Notes: generated by a model not told the origin, from the sequence alone. Numbered from the stretch's first letter, positions 10,515 to 21,480 are shown. The stretch is 64,000 nt of DNA from Megaleporinus macrocephalus (GCA_021613375.1 JAJQXZ010000044.1:1-64000), one strand, 5' to 3'. Numbers and translations: made by a program.

Positions 10515-11228
10515 AAAAAAGGCAAACAGACGAGTGCTTGTCAAGCCAACACTGCAGTCGTGGTCGGGGGTCTGCCCTGAGTCAGTGTATGTGACACGGT
10601 GTCTGTCGGTGGAGCAGAAGTTCAGTAGATTGGTGTGCACTTTTCTATCCCATTCATTTTCTATGGGAAAAAAATTCAGGAAAAATCTGTTGTTTTTTAG
10701 AATCTGTAAAAAAAGCTGTATACAAGCCCAAATCACACAATCAGACTCTGGAGTAGTAACAGAGTTGATATTATATAAACTGCGGGACGAGTTTTTTTAC
10801 CAAAAACTAATAACAGCTATAATAATAGCAGCCATAATAAATAATAATAAATTTTATAACTACTGTTTAAACACAGTTGACTATTAAAGCCCGGTGAATA
10901 TCTACTGGTTTTGAGTTCCAAATCTTTGGCTCTGTCTAAACTCTGAATTTCTCCTCCAGCATTATGGTTTTTGTTGTGGTTGTACATAAATATTGGGGGT
11001 GTAAATATTAACGAGTCTGTTACGTAACAGTTTATGATTTGGGAATCGACTCTTCTGTAAATGCAGGACTTATTACTCTCCTTATTACATTGACGCCCAG
11101 TTTTGATTCCGTGGCCCTTTAAACTGTAATCTCACTCCGCACACTCCTATGACACTCCTGGAGGAGGTGAGCAGGCACGCAGTGCGCAAAGTGACAGCGC
11201 AAGTGACAGCTGTTCTGTGCAAAGAGCC
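10515..11228. other. Spacer upstream of the promoter
   Basis: Open frames of 81 and 134 codons overlap on opposite strands at 10483-10887 in AT-rich sequence and have no domain similarity. (AAT)-rich short repeats lie at 10810-10860. From about 11100 the CpG content rises towards the promoter. Confidence 0.4.
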
Positions 11229-11229
11229 T

Positions 11230-11261
11230 GAGTCACTGAATCATTCGCGATTCAGTGACTC
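11230..11261. promoter_or_regulatory. Perfect 13-bp inverted repeat with AP-1-like sites
   Basis: Arms gagtcactgaatc (11230-11242) and gattcagtgactc (11249-11261) are perfect inverted repeats separated by 6 bases. The left arm with its preceding T reads TGAGTCA, the AP-1 consensus. It lies about 130 bp upstream of the CCAAT modules. It may be a paired binding site or a remnant of a palindromic transposon end; the sequence alone cannot decide. Confidence 0.45.
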
Positions 11262-11339
11262 GTTCGTTCGGAGTCGGCTCCTCAGTCCGAATCGAACTTT
11301 CCATCACTGGTTCGCACGCCTCAGCTGTAACGGTCAGTG

Positions 11340-11697
11340 AAAGCTGACAGTCACCGCCCCGCCCACCGCGACGCGCCATTGGCTGCCTCAGCAGCCGCCT
11401 CCCTCACGTCCCGCCCACCGCGACACGCGATTGGCTGAGCTCGGCTCGCGGACGCCTGACATTTGAAAGTAACGGAGGGCTGCGAGCGAGGCAGCCTGCT
11501 TAACCGGGACCGGAGCGCAGTTCGTACTTCTGAGGAGCCTCCTGAAGTTGGCGAGCGGGAGAGATGCCGGCCCCGGCCGCGGCTTCGGGCTGCGAGGGCG
11601 GACAGCAGCAGAGAGACCCGCTTTTGGAGAGTGAAGACGAGAAATAAACGGGAATGGTTGGCGGCAAGCGCGTGAGCTGAGGTGAAGAAAACCCGAC
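11340..11697 (+). promoter_or_regulatory. CpG-rich, apparently TATA-less promoter and 5' UTR of the signal-peptide gene
   Basis: The stretch is GC-rich with frequent CG dinucleotides. It holds two near-identical 27-bp modules (11359-11385 and 11411-11437), each a GC-type box (ccgcccaccgcgac) followed by attggctg, an inverted CCAAT box as bound by NF-Y. No TATA box is obvious. Transcription probably starts between about 11440 and 11600, leaving a short GC-rich 5' UTR before the ATG at 11698. The start site itself cannot be fixed from sequence. Confidence 0.6.
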
Positions 11698-11794
11698 ATG
11701 CTAACTCCGAGTAACGGACGCCGCCGCCGCTGCCACCGCTGTCTGGACCTCGTCCTGGTTCTCCTCCTCAGCGCCAACTGGGCCAGCTGCCGAG
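11698..11794 (+). CDS. First coding exon: signal peptide of an unidentified secreted or membrane protein (partial)
   Basis: The ATG at 11698 has G at -3 and opens a 32-codon frame plus one base. The product starts MLTPSNGRRRRCHRC, a basic n-region, and continues with the hydrophobic core LDLVLVLLLSA and a polar end NWASCR, a classic cleavable signal peptide. At 11794/11795 the sequence cgag|gtagga fits a splice donor, so the exon would end in phase 1, as is common for signal-peptide exons of receptors with Ig or fibronectin domains. The CpG-rich promoter directly upstream supports it. The next exon was not found in the remaining 52 kb, which suggests a very long first intron. I cannot name the gene: signal peptides are not diagnostic. 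If the donor is not used, the frame could instead be fortuitous, but composition, Kozak context and position argue for a real exon. Confidence 0.6.
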
Positions 11795-12050
11795 GTAGGA
11801 ACAGTTTTTATAAGTAAACAGACGTATTTTTCAACACCGTGTGCTCCGTCAATCTCAGCGACGCGGTCACGGTTTGAGCCGGGACGAGAGTCCAACCGTC
11901 ACCGTGAGCTTCGGTGTAGCTCAGAAAAGTGAGAGCTGAAGTAAGTTTACGGTCTAGTTTGCGGATTACGGTGGTCGGTGTGGCTGGTTTTGTCTGCTGG
12001 TGGTCCATAAACGAGCTCAAAGTTCAATTTCCTCACACCTGACTGTCCAG
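11795..12050. other. Start of intron 1, CpG-rich
   Basis: Continues the CpG-rich region. Minus-strand open frames here (11701-11895, 11808-12020) are products of GC-rich composition. Confidence 0.4.
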
Positions 12051-12126
12051 TTCCACCTTAAACGGTGGAAAGCGGCGGGAGCGGAGCTCCGTTCTGAGCG
12101 TAGCCGCTGCAGCATTTAAGGTGGAA
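12051..12126. mobile_element. Small palindromic MITE (TTCCACCTTAAA ends), copy 2
   Basis: Ends ttccaccttaaacggtgg and gcagcatttaaggtggaa are inverted repeats; length is 76 bp, as at 5041-5116. Its inner part is GC-rich (agcggcgggagcggagctcc), adapted to or derived from the CpG-rich surroundings. It lies 257 bp after the exon 1 donor, so it is probably within the first intron. Confidence 0.7.
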
Positions 12127-13400
12127 CGGATCAGTTCCAGTCGGAGGCTTGCTGGAGCTCCGTCGTCCGTTAACTATTTCCAGAATGTACCGACACGACG
12201 GAGCTCCGCAGAACCGTTGCGCACGCACCTCCTCATTACCGAGAGAGTGTCCGAGCCCGCAGCTGAGCAGCACTGTAACGTGCAACAGGCGGCCGAGCAT
12301 CCCCAATGCGGCGGAATCACTCCCTCCAGCCTTTCCTGCTCCATTCACAGCAATGCGTAAGGGGGGCTTCACCTCTCTGTCATCAGCCCAGCGTCCTGCT
12401 CCCCTCCCCGCCCCGGAGCCCCATCTGAGTCCTTGATTCCAAGGCTGGTCCATTTCTGCTGCAAAGCAAAGCAAACTTGCAGTTTATCTCATGGCAAAGT
12501 CTCCACCCGGACACCCTCTGCTGCTCCTCCACTCAGTATGCCAAGCCTCCTCCTCTCCTGGATGTCAGAGCCGGTGCACGGCTGCCACAGACAGCCTTTT
12601 TTATTTCTGTGATTTTTTTTTTGGGATGTGTTTCAATACAGCAGTCTGTGCGATGCAGGCTGGATGGATCGCAGCCTCTGCAGCTGCTCCACCACAGCGC
12701 TTCCCTTTGTCACTCGGCATGCGCCGCACACCGCCACTCGGAGTAGAACATCTGAGGCATCACTGTGAAAGCCCAGCCTGGCCGCTCCATTACCGTGCTG
12801 CATGCGGCCGTACCCTCCAGACGACACCGTTTAAGTGCGCTTCGCACCAGGGGTCACGCAACCGACTTGTCCACTCCACACCACGCTGGCTGCTTTTAGC
12901 GGGGCTGCGAGCCCGGCGGGGGCCCTGGGGAAACTTTAAAAGGATCCCCAGGTCTACTGCTTCACCTCCTTTCGGCACGCAATGGATAACCCTGGCCCTC
13001 GCATTGCATAATACATTGTGCACAGGCTTTGATTGCGAGGACAGGTCCCTTGGCTCGGCTTCGGCCTGGACAAAAAACAAAATCCACACAAGGCCTGCTC
13101 GCTGTGCTTTAACCTGTAACCCTGAATGAATGTGTAGCTCTGATTTTCTTTTCAAAGCTCAATATTCCAGAGCAGGAGGATGACTCTCTTGACCAGCTGT
13201 ATTACAGATATACCTGCAGGGCTAATCTCCTTGACCCTGACCTGCTCTGCTCTGCCTAAATGCTGGTGTAATTGGTGCAAGGCCGAATGCTTCACTGGCC
13301 TGTTGACTTCTGAACATATTAAGTCTGCAACAAATCTGAGTTTACAGCTATGAGAGACTGCAGCACTTCTGATTTTAGTCTCTTCCAACACGTGTCCTTT
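12127..13400. other. GC-rich intron 1 sequence without a supported exon
   Basis: Carries the longest non-repetitive open frame of the window (12491-13129 +, 212 codons) and overlapping frames on the other strand. The frame has no recognisable domain, is rich in Pro, Ala, Cys and Arg as random GC-rich DNA would be, and has no clear acceptor. Possible alternative first exons cannot be excluded. Confidence 0.4.
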
Positions 13401-14196
13401 GTTAAAGCAGTAGCCTCTCAGTAAATGGCAAGGGTATACGGTAAGACAGTACGCAGATGTTTGTGAAGAGTTTAATATGAAATCGCATTAACAACATATT
13501 TGCCAAGAAGTGTTGATTGTTTAGAGTTGGCTAGTTTTGCCAATCAAGGCTGGTTCGCAGAATAAGTCATATCATCTCAATTTTTTAATTGTTTGTCTAA
13601 CCTGCCATGTGTTACACAGTCATTTTCCACTGTACTTACCAAAAACACTGAAGCTTTTATCTTTTAGGTAATATATTCTACACAGTGTATGCTGTGGTGG
13701 TATTGGCTTGACATTTTCTGGTTATCTGTTTGGCAAAATTGGTACAGGGTACTGTTTTTGGTATCACCTTAGTTTGGGAGAGCCATTGAGAGCAGTAAGC
13801 CTCCCTAAACACATATACTAATCAGGTTAACATACCCTCCTGAACCACTGATTGTGTACTCCTCTGAACTCTGATGTAGCATTTTACAAATTCCCCTATT
13901 TAGCAGTCACAGACGGCATCTCTGTGGCGACATAGGTGCTATATCTGCAGTGGAAAACCAAGCAGCTGGTACCAAAAGCAAAAGGAGCCAGACTATGGGG
14001 TGGAAAAGTTCATTTGAAAGCCTAATATTAAGTATAAATATAGACTTGCTTGTTATATATCTGCCTAATTGGTGGGACTAGATGTTGAGAAAACATGTGT
14101 TCATATGTAGGGGTGCTTGGTTGCATCTATCAGTATGTCCAGTGGTCCATGCGTGGAGCATAAAGGCACATTATAATATCAGTTGTTGTGTGGAAA

Positions 14197-14199
<3 letters not shown>
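13401..14199. other. AT-rich intronic sequence, nothing recognised
   Basis: No repeat boundaries, splice-bounded frames or RNA genes are visible. Confidence 0.35.
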
Positions 14200-14274
<75 letters not shown>

Positions 14275-14280
14275 CATATA
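14200..14280. repeat. (TA)n microsatellite
   Basis: Uninterrupted (TA) of about 70 bp, ending in catacatata. It creates the Tyr-Ile open frames seen across it, which are not genes. Confidence 0.95.
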
Positions 14281-16045
14281 GAGTATTTTCCAATTGCAGC
14301 TCAGCCTGTCAAATGTTCTGGCTCTTTATTTTTTGGTTCAGTTTCCATAGAAAGTTTAGTACGCTTGAAAAAAAAAAACCCCAACACATCCTCAAGGACA
14401 TCGTACCGTCACTGCAGTGTAGGTGTAGGTTTATGATGTTTTTTTTGTTGTTTTTTTTTCACCACCCGACTGAAAAGTGATGTGAAAACGTAAGCGGGCA
14501 AATTGTGTAACTACCAATTCTGTCAATATTTAAAATGGTGATGTTGTGAAGAGGGAGCCGGCGAAGGTCGAATTGGGTGCTTTCGGCAAGGAGTCTGCAT
14601 CGCTTCCAGACCCGTTAGAGAATCCATCATCTGCTCTGGTCTGCGAGCGCGGTGGCCATGCGCCGAGGCTCTCTGCTCGAATTTACATTTAAATGAAACC
14701 AAACGACTAAACATTCACAGATGAAATACTGTAACGGCACTGGTAATAAAAGCACCGCCTCCTTGTTTCTTGGAGGAGCGATCTACCTGGAATCACTGTC
14801 ATTTAGACCCTAATGGCAGGTAATAGACGAGTTAGGCTGTTTTCCCTGCGCAACAATGACTTTCATTTATGCAGAGCCCGGCTGTAAGAACAGAGGAATA
14901 AATCTGGACACGGACATATGACCTACAAGTGGGCTTACAGGCCTTATCGCCGGCTCGCCCGTGAATGATGATGATGGATATGGGTGTTGTAACCTGGACG
15001 ATTAGTCATATCTGCGCTCGTGGACGAACTAAAAATAGTGCAGCGTACAGCACGCTCTTTGGAATGACCCCCATTCTGCGATAGACCTCTTTTGTCCACG
15101 GCTCGGACCGAAATAGCCATGTTTTCTCGCTGCGGAAGGGTTTGCATGAGAGCATGTTACAAAGTCCGACCACAGGTCATCATCTTATCAGCTCCCGATG
15201 TTCAGTCCGGCCGATGCTTCGAGGGAGATAAAGACTTGCTTTACATTTCATTAACTGGAGCCATAAGAGTGAAGCCATTAGTGTCGTCTGTGGTTAAATA
15301 ACTTTTAGTTCACAGCAGTCATTAGAGTGCGGGGTGGTATCTCCCAGTCCCAGCACTCCATCATGTGCAGCGGGGAGAGCCTGCACTCATTCATCTCCAT
15401 CTGTGTAGCCGTTCACACTCACTCTGCCTTAAATACACACAGACGCTCTAGAACTTCTCAAGACCTAGGTGTGCACCGTGCATGGATTTTAACAGCCAAA
15501 TCAACTGATGGCTGATTTCTTAGGCTGATTTTTATGAGCCTGGAACTCAACAGTGTGTGGACTAAAGAATGTATTTCCAGAACTTTCTGTTAGCTGCAAT
15601 ATAATTAACATTGTTTGCTCTTAGTGGGCCAATCTTGCATTTTAAATGCTTTAAACAAAAAACAGATAAATGCCACACTGAAAATAAGCGACAACTGTTC
15701 AGCACAAGTCATTTACATACAAAGTGCTATGCAAAAAAGAGAAAATTAGATTTAAAAGATGAAATCTTAAAAAAAGGACTCAAAATGTACTAACGTTGGA
15801 ATAAATACAAGCAACGTTAATACAAGAAGTAGTAATTTTATGCTTGTCCTTGTGTTTGTTCAACAATTTCCACACGTTTGCTTATGACAGCCTGGTATTA
15901 ATTGTAGTTATCAACCAACACCTGGTTCGTCTAATCAATCTAAAATTATATCTGTTGTGCTGCTGATGGACACTAACAATGCAACAGCTGGTGGCTAAAT
16001 TATTATTTTTTCACTTTTTACTGTATTGATGTGTATTTGCTTTTA
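14281..16045. other. Intronic sequence; possible regulatory stretch at 14740-14900
   Basis: No exon is supported. 14740-14900 is repeat-free, with accctaatggcaggtaatag and gactttcatttatgcag, which look like conserved enhancer text, but this is only an impression. Frames of 60-69 codons at 14944-15515 lack domains. Confidence 0.3.
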
Positions 16046-16358
16046 TTCAGTATTAATACAGTAAGTAGTGCTTTTACATACATCAGTATGTTTATTTAAC
16101 CCTTTCCAAGCTTCTCCTAAACAACCCAGTACTATTTATAGTTCTCATTTAATACCTGCTTTGACTGCTCAGTACTTCATTAAGCTAAATCAAGATTGCT
16201 GCTGAAGGAACTGAATACATTCATACAATGTCTGGGGCGTCCAGGAGAAATCTGGAACCTAACTTTGTTCTTCAAACTGGAGTCAAGATCTGATCTACTT
16301 CTCTCACAATAAGATATTCATGTTACTTTGTATTGTATGCATGAATATTTACATCTTC
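16046..16358 (+). repeat. Unclassified dispersed repeat, copy 3 of 3
   Basis: Same orientation as 815-1155. Both begin with an attaatacagtaagtag-type stretch and share aaccctttccaagcttct, gtctggggcgtccaggag and gatctgatctacttctctca. It lacks the last taatcagatc seen in the other two copies. Confidence 0.7.
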
Positions 16359-16689
16359 ATGTTTTAATGATATTAGGAATTCTTACTGGTGAACATACAC
16401 TTATATATATAAGGTGATTTTACAAAGGCAGAGATAAATGGTTTTAAATATCCACCGTACTGTGAATGTAGCAGCAAAATTCAGTTACATAATTTCATAA
16501 AAATTGCAAGACAGACTGATCAGAATCAGAACATTTAAATTGGCTGCTTGTTGAACCTGCTGATCCCGATTTGGCTGATTTATATTTTATGAAAAATGCT
16601 AAACGTGTTTGTGGAAGAGAGCTCTTGTGAAAGATTGGGAAACTGTCATATTTTGTTTCATTGTGAAACATGCAAATTGTAATAATAAG

Positions 16690-17042
16690 ATAAGTAAGAT
16701 AAGATAATCCTTTATTAGTCCCACAGTAGGGAATTTCACAGTGTTACATCAGTCTGCTGGGAGCAGTGTGTAGAGTTTAAGTGTGTGTGTATGTGGTCTG
16801 CTGGGAGCAGTGTGTAGAGTTTAAGTGTGTGTGTATGTGGTCTGCTGGGAGCAGTGTGTAGAGCTTAAGTGTGTGTGTATGTGGTCTGCTGGGAGCAGTG
16901 TGTAGAGTTTAAGTGTGTGTGTATGTGGTCTGCTGGGAGCAGTGTGTAGAGCTTAAGTGTGTGTGTATGTGGTCTCCTGGGAGCAGTGTGTAGAGTTTAA
17001 GTGTGTGTATATGTGGTGTGCTGGGAGCAGTGTGTAGAGCTT

Positions 17043-17073
<31 letters not shown>

Positions 17074-17130
17074 GTCTGCTGGGAGCAGTGCTGGTTGTAG
17101 AGTCTAACGGCAGTAGGAGGGACCATATTA
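16690..17130. mobile_element. LINE 3'-tail fragment split by a minisatellite
   Basis: The left part (aagataagataatccttt, attagtcccacagtaggg, aatttcacagtgttacatca) is a familiar teleost LINE 3' end. The right part (gtagagtctaacggcag, taggagggacc) continues the same kind of tail. Between them lies an expanded 44-bp tandem repeat. Family assignment is by memory of the motif and is tentative. Confidence 0.55.
16752..17095 (+). repeat. 44-bp minisatellite with (GT)n
   Basis: Units start at 16752, 16796, 16840, 16884, 16928, 16972 and 17016, each beginning gtctgctgggagcagtgtgt and ending in a (GT)-rich part with tatgtg. The sixth unit has gtctcctggg and the seventh gtgtgctggg. A purer (GT)n stretch fills 17045-17073. 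The unit start matches the LINE-tail text around it. Confidence 0.9.
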
Positions 17131-18289
17131 TATAAGTAATAAATAATAATAATAGTAATTAAATAATAGAAATATAATCATATTTCTATTATTTCTCATG
17201 AGCTAGGATGGAGTGTATTGTTATAGTTATAGTTATCACAGTATCAGCCCTTGCAGTGCTGATATCGCAGAAATGCTAACCAATCAGTGATTTATGTTGC
17301 GCCGAGTACGTCCTGACACTCGGAATGGGATTCGATGAATCAAGGCAGTCACGTGATCCAGTCTTAAACAACGCGGGCCAGTCTTTCAGCACTCCACGTC
17401 AAGGATTCACTGATGTGCTTTTAAAATATGTGAATCCATGTGTCGCAGCGTAATTGAAATATGGAATTTCACCCACACCGCGCAGCCCCATCATAAGCAC
17501 TTTGAGTCTCAGCCGTGGTTATGACATGTGACGTCTCTTGAGTGCAGCAGAGATGCAGCAGTATTTGATGGAACTGTGACAAACCACATCAGTTCGTCCT
17601 CCTTTGTCTTCTCCCTTTCGCTCTGCCATTAGGCTGCTGGCCTCAGTCTTTCCCCTGCCCTTCCCAAGGCTATTGAAGATGATTACAACCCAGTGGAAGA
17701 GGAAAAAAATCTAATTGAGTGTGAAAATCGATAAGGAAAATATGAGGAACGTTGCACAGTAGAGGACGCTCTGAGTGCACACGTGTGTGTGTGTGTGCGT
17801 TCAAAGGGAAGTAAAGTATTCTCACACAGGGGACTAATTAAAGGCAGGACAGAGTTATTTGCTGTAGGTGACCGTGTCATTCAAAGGGAAAATCTTTGTG
17901 TAAGGTGCAGAAACAGGGTAAATTACTGCTAATACACTCAGCCGGAGGAGGCAGAGTCTGTGGGTTTGTATTATGTTGCCATTAAATTTAGAATTCTGGT
18001 CCATTTATTCAGCATCTTCAGTCGTTCTCTGATGTTCCACATAGAAGGCATGCGACTTTGGTTGGAGAGAAAATGCCTAGAATGCCAGTTTAGTCCTAGA
18101 ATGAAAACATTAATAGTTTGATAAGCTCTGCTCTGAGCAACAAACCAAAAATGCTCCACCCTCGTACTTTTCAAACTAGCTGATGGTACCTGTACTAGCT
18201 GCTCGCTTTCAATCTCTACATCAAACACAAAGAAAATTAAAGTTAAAATTGTTTCTCACTATAAACCTTCCTGTTTAAGAAGATCTGAC
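17131..18289. other. Intronic sequence, no gene seen
   Basis: 17280-17660 is unique-looking and mixed in composition. (GT)n lies at 17780-17800. Open frames at 17683-17880 and 17971-18228 on the minus strand are without domains. Confidence 0.35.
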
Positions 18290-18640
18290 TTCGTCATGCC
18301 TCCCAGCCTGCATCCACTGATCACATGACTAAGAACTCCCAGTCAGCTGACTACCCCAGATCAGCCTCTCCTGAGTTATGATTATTTGCACCCGTGTCTC
18401 TCTCTGTTTAACCTGTCTGTGGTCAGTCTAGTGTTGCCACAGTTTGTCTGAGATTACGGAGTGGTCTTTATATTGTACACGTATCTGGTTTCACCTTTAT
18501 TCGTCCTTTTCGATTCTCAGTTTTTTGCCTTGCCTCTATTGTACTGTTTGCCGTGTCCCTCTGGTTTTTGACTTACCCCTGTATTTTTCATATCTCCCTT
18601 TTGCCTAGTCCTTCGGTTCTCCTTTTTTTGTTTTTGGATT
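18290..18640 (+). mobile_element. Possible LTR-type retroelement fragment
   Basis: Pyrimidine-rich text with gattacggagtggt, tttcacctttattcgtcc, ctctggtttttgac and cccctgtatttttc resembles the LTR or untranslated end of teleost retroelements, similar in style to 59030-59333. No paired LTR, primer-binding site or coding region seen. Weak call. Confidence 0.3.
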
Positions 18641-18649
18641 GGCGTGTAT

Positions 18650-19218
18650 CAGAGGTGTGTCAAGTAGAGAAGTACAAATACTTTGTTACCTTACTTAAGT
18701 AGAGATTTTAGTTAATTACTGGAGTAATTATTTTATTTTTCGGATGACTTTTTACTTCTACTCCTTACATTATCACGCCATTATCTGTACTTTCTACTCC
18801 TTACGTTTGAAAAATATCCTCGATACTCCCATTTCATTTCAGCTTGTTTTCATTCATGTACATTTACATTCCAGTAAAGATTATTGATAACATGTCTTTA
18901 ACGTTTGACTTTTTGCACCATTACAATACTTATAGACAACTAGTCATCATATCTTCTGTTCCATGAAACACATGTTAATGCTCAGTAGTAACAGATATGC
19001 TTCTTTAATATATTTGCATTGTACTAAACTACATTCTTGTTCAATGGGCGTATACGCGGCTGAAACAGGAAGCCTAGCGCATCCCAAATTTATCAACATT
19101 AACATTTTAATAGAACATTATAGTCATTATGGCTTTTAGAAGAATGGGGTTTTTGGGGAGTTGAGTTGATACTTCTACTGAAGTATTTTAAACCCTTGTA
19201 TCTATACTTCTACCTGAG
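18650..19218. mobile_element. Non-autonomous hAT-like element (aagtacaaatactttgtt family)
   Basis: Begins cagaggtgtgtcaagtag, then aagtacaaatactttgtt, and carries tttttacttctactcctt and gtactttctactcctta, text typical of a common fish non-autonomous hAT family. The other end is likely near tatacttctacctgag. The right boundary and target-site duplication were not resolved. Confidence 0.5.
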
Positions 19219-20479
19219 AATACATGATATACATGATATACCATGTATATCAATAAACTTTCAGACGTTAGTTCTACCTAGGGCTGGGCCAAGTATCGAC
19301 TCTTTTAGGCATATTGATATATTTTTAAACAAGATATTTCATGAAAGTATACCATTTATATCAGTGTAGTTTGATGTTGCGCTAAAACACATGACCCATT
19401 TTAAAGAACATTTCTGTCTTTAATCCTAAATTAAGTGAAGATTTTTCCCAAATTTATTTTTACCAAGGTAAATCTATTCTTACAACGTCTTATATCCAAT
19501 TAGGAAAGTCTAAACTTCTCGATCCAGGCTGATAATTGATTGTTTGTCTGATGTGCTACCAAACAACCGGCCGTATGTGCACAGCTGAGAGGCAGTGTAA
19601 TCTAAATAGTGTTAAAAATGTTAGAGCTGCTGTTACGGCTGTTGTAAAACATCAAAACAAAAATAAGTTTGATAGACTGAAGAAACTGGTCTCTCTTTTG
19701 TAAGTGGAGGATTTTTATATTAAAAGGGGAACAACGCTGTTTGAGATTCATGGTATGTACAGTTCTACAGTGAAACCTCCTCATTACACTGTGACACGGT
19801 AAACACAGCTTTCCATTCCAATAGTGCAACTCCGTTCCAACTCTCTAACTCTAACGCAACTGTATGTGTCTATTTGTCTGTTTATCCATCTATTTGTCAT
19901 ACGCAGCTGATAAAAGACTATATCGTATTTTTCTCAAACGTGTGTACTACACCAGCCTCAGCCAGTTATTACTGAAGTACTAACAGCTACACACGAGTTT
20001 ATTTTATTCCTATCTATCCATCCATTCATCCACACTACCCTTCAAAATTATAGCCTTTATGTGAGGAACAATTATCCAAAGAAATAAACTTTTTCTCGAA
20101 GAGATGCAACAATTTGCCCACACTTTGTGCCCGCACATTTGTGGTTTTATAACAGCGAAGATTTTCTTCTGAAAAGTGGTTTGTTGGCACAGAGTTTGTG
20201 TCTAAATCTGGAACTAGAGACCCGGCCACCCGGACCAGCTCCTCTCCGTTATGTTTGCCACTTATCTCTCTCCTCTTTCTGTACATGCATTGTCTTCCAG
20301 GCAGGCTATTTACAACTCTGGTAGTTTGAAACTTCCTAATGATTGGAAATGGGGTATTTATATTGTACTTACTTGTACCAATATACGTGAATTTGACTGT
20401 TTAGCAAGAAGTCGAGGTGAAAATAATCTTCTGTACATAAATGTAACTTTTATAGGTGCTTCTGAATTAATCTGAAAGC
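19219..20479. other. AT-rich sequence with one hAT-like terminus
   Basis: At 19277 the motif tagggctgggccaagtatcg is a typical hAT-type end, but its partner was not found. The remainder holds only short frames (for example 20035-20286 -) without domains. Confidence 0.4.
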
Positions 20480-20487
20480 GTTAACTG

Positions 20488-20665
20488 TAGGGGTGTGTTT
20501 AAAAAATAGATTTTTCAATTCAAATCGATCTTCATTTGAATAATCTGATATCGATTCGCATAAACCCAAGATCGATCTTTAAAATTAGCATTCAGAAACC
20601 ATGGTGGTATGTAAACATATCGGGAATGAATCGATCCAGGAAATCAGTGGCGATACCCAGCCCTA
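20488..20665. mobile_element. 178-bp hAT-like MITE with perfect 8-bp target-site duplication
   Basis: Starts TAGGGGTGTGTTT and ends CGATACCCAGCCCTA, flanked by gttaactg at 20480-20487 and 20666-20673. The 8-bp duplication and TAGGG ends are hallmarks of the hAT superfamily. The interior repeats atcgat motifs (aattcaaatcgatcttca). A relative with the same ends lies at 60546-60980. No coding capacity. Confidence 0.85.
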
Positions 20666-21302
20666 GTTAACTGTCTTTCATAATGTTGTTATTATTAGAG
20701 CTGGGGCGATGTGTCGACATAATCAACGTAATCGATTAGGAAATTACATTGATTAGCATGACGTGCATTGATAACACCGTAAAGATGGCAGCGCCTACTG
20801 AAAGCATGGATTTATCCGGAGTGCAATCCGCAGCTACAAACAATCACTCATGTACATCTAAAGTTGTGGGAGTGTTTCACCCAGTAACACAACAGTGTGG
20901 TGCTCTGTCAGCTCTGCACAGTGGAGATGATCACAACAGTACAACTGCTATACACGAAGCACTTCTTTACATTTATACATGTACAGAGAGAATAAAAAAA
21001 TAGAAGTTGCAAATTTTTCATCATAGCATACAGTTTTTTTCCCCTCCTATACAATTCTGAGAATCCCAAATGTGAGCTATGGTTCATTCAAGGTTGAAAG
21101 ACGAACATTGAAATAACGTTGCCATATCAACGTTGATTCACTTTTCTTAACGCTCCTTTTATGTTAAAAAACAATACATTACATTCAGAACAATACGGGT
21201 CGAACCACACAGCATAAGTACAATCCAAAACAAGAGAAGGGTCAAATATGTAAAACAGCCAAACATTATGAATTTTCTGGAGATTTAGACGAATAAATAT
21301 GA

Positions 21303-21480
21303 GAACATGTCGTTGCTATCCAAACTAAATCATGTATCTCCATTTTCGACTCAATTTTTATTATCATTTGAACACAACAGCTGCCATTTACATTGTGTGA
21401 AATATTATTCACCAAGGGACCAATAGAAATGCTACAAAATAGCTTAAGGAGATACAGTTTTTTCTTTGGACAGCATTGAT
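21303..21480. repeat. Dispersed repeat related to 1711-1945
   Basis: Shares catcatttgaacaca-type text, ttacattgtgtgaaa, gggaccaatagaaatgct and caaaatagctt in the same order as the copy at 1711-1945. It lies inside the hAT-like element at 20696-21896. Confidence 0.55.

Noticed and set aside
12491..13129. 212-codon plus-strand frame after exon 1
   Set aside because: GC-rich sequence with a random-looking composition, overlapping frames on the other strand, no domain and no acceptor in phase with exon 1.
14082..14480. Tyr-Ile-rich frames of 82-132 codons
   Set aside because: Direct translation of the (TA)n microsatellite; the same holds for 48855-49037 and 58634-58891.
19277..19300. hAT-type terminus tagggctgggcc
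   Set aside because: No partner end or 8-bp duplication could be found, so it is mentioned only within the spacer entry.
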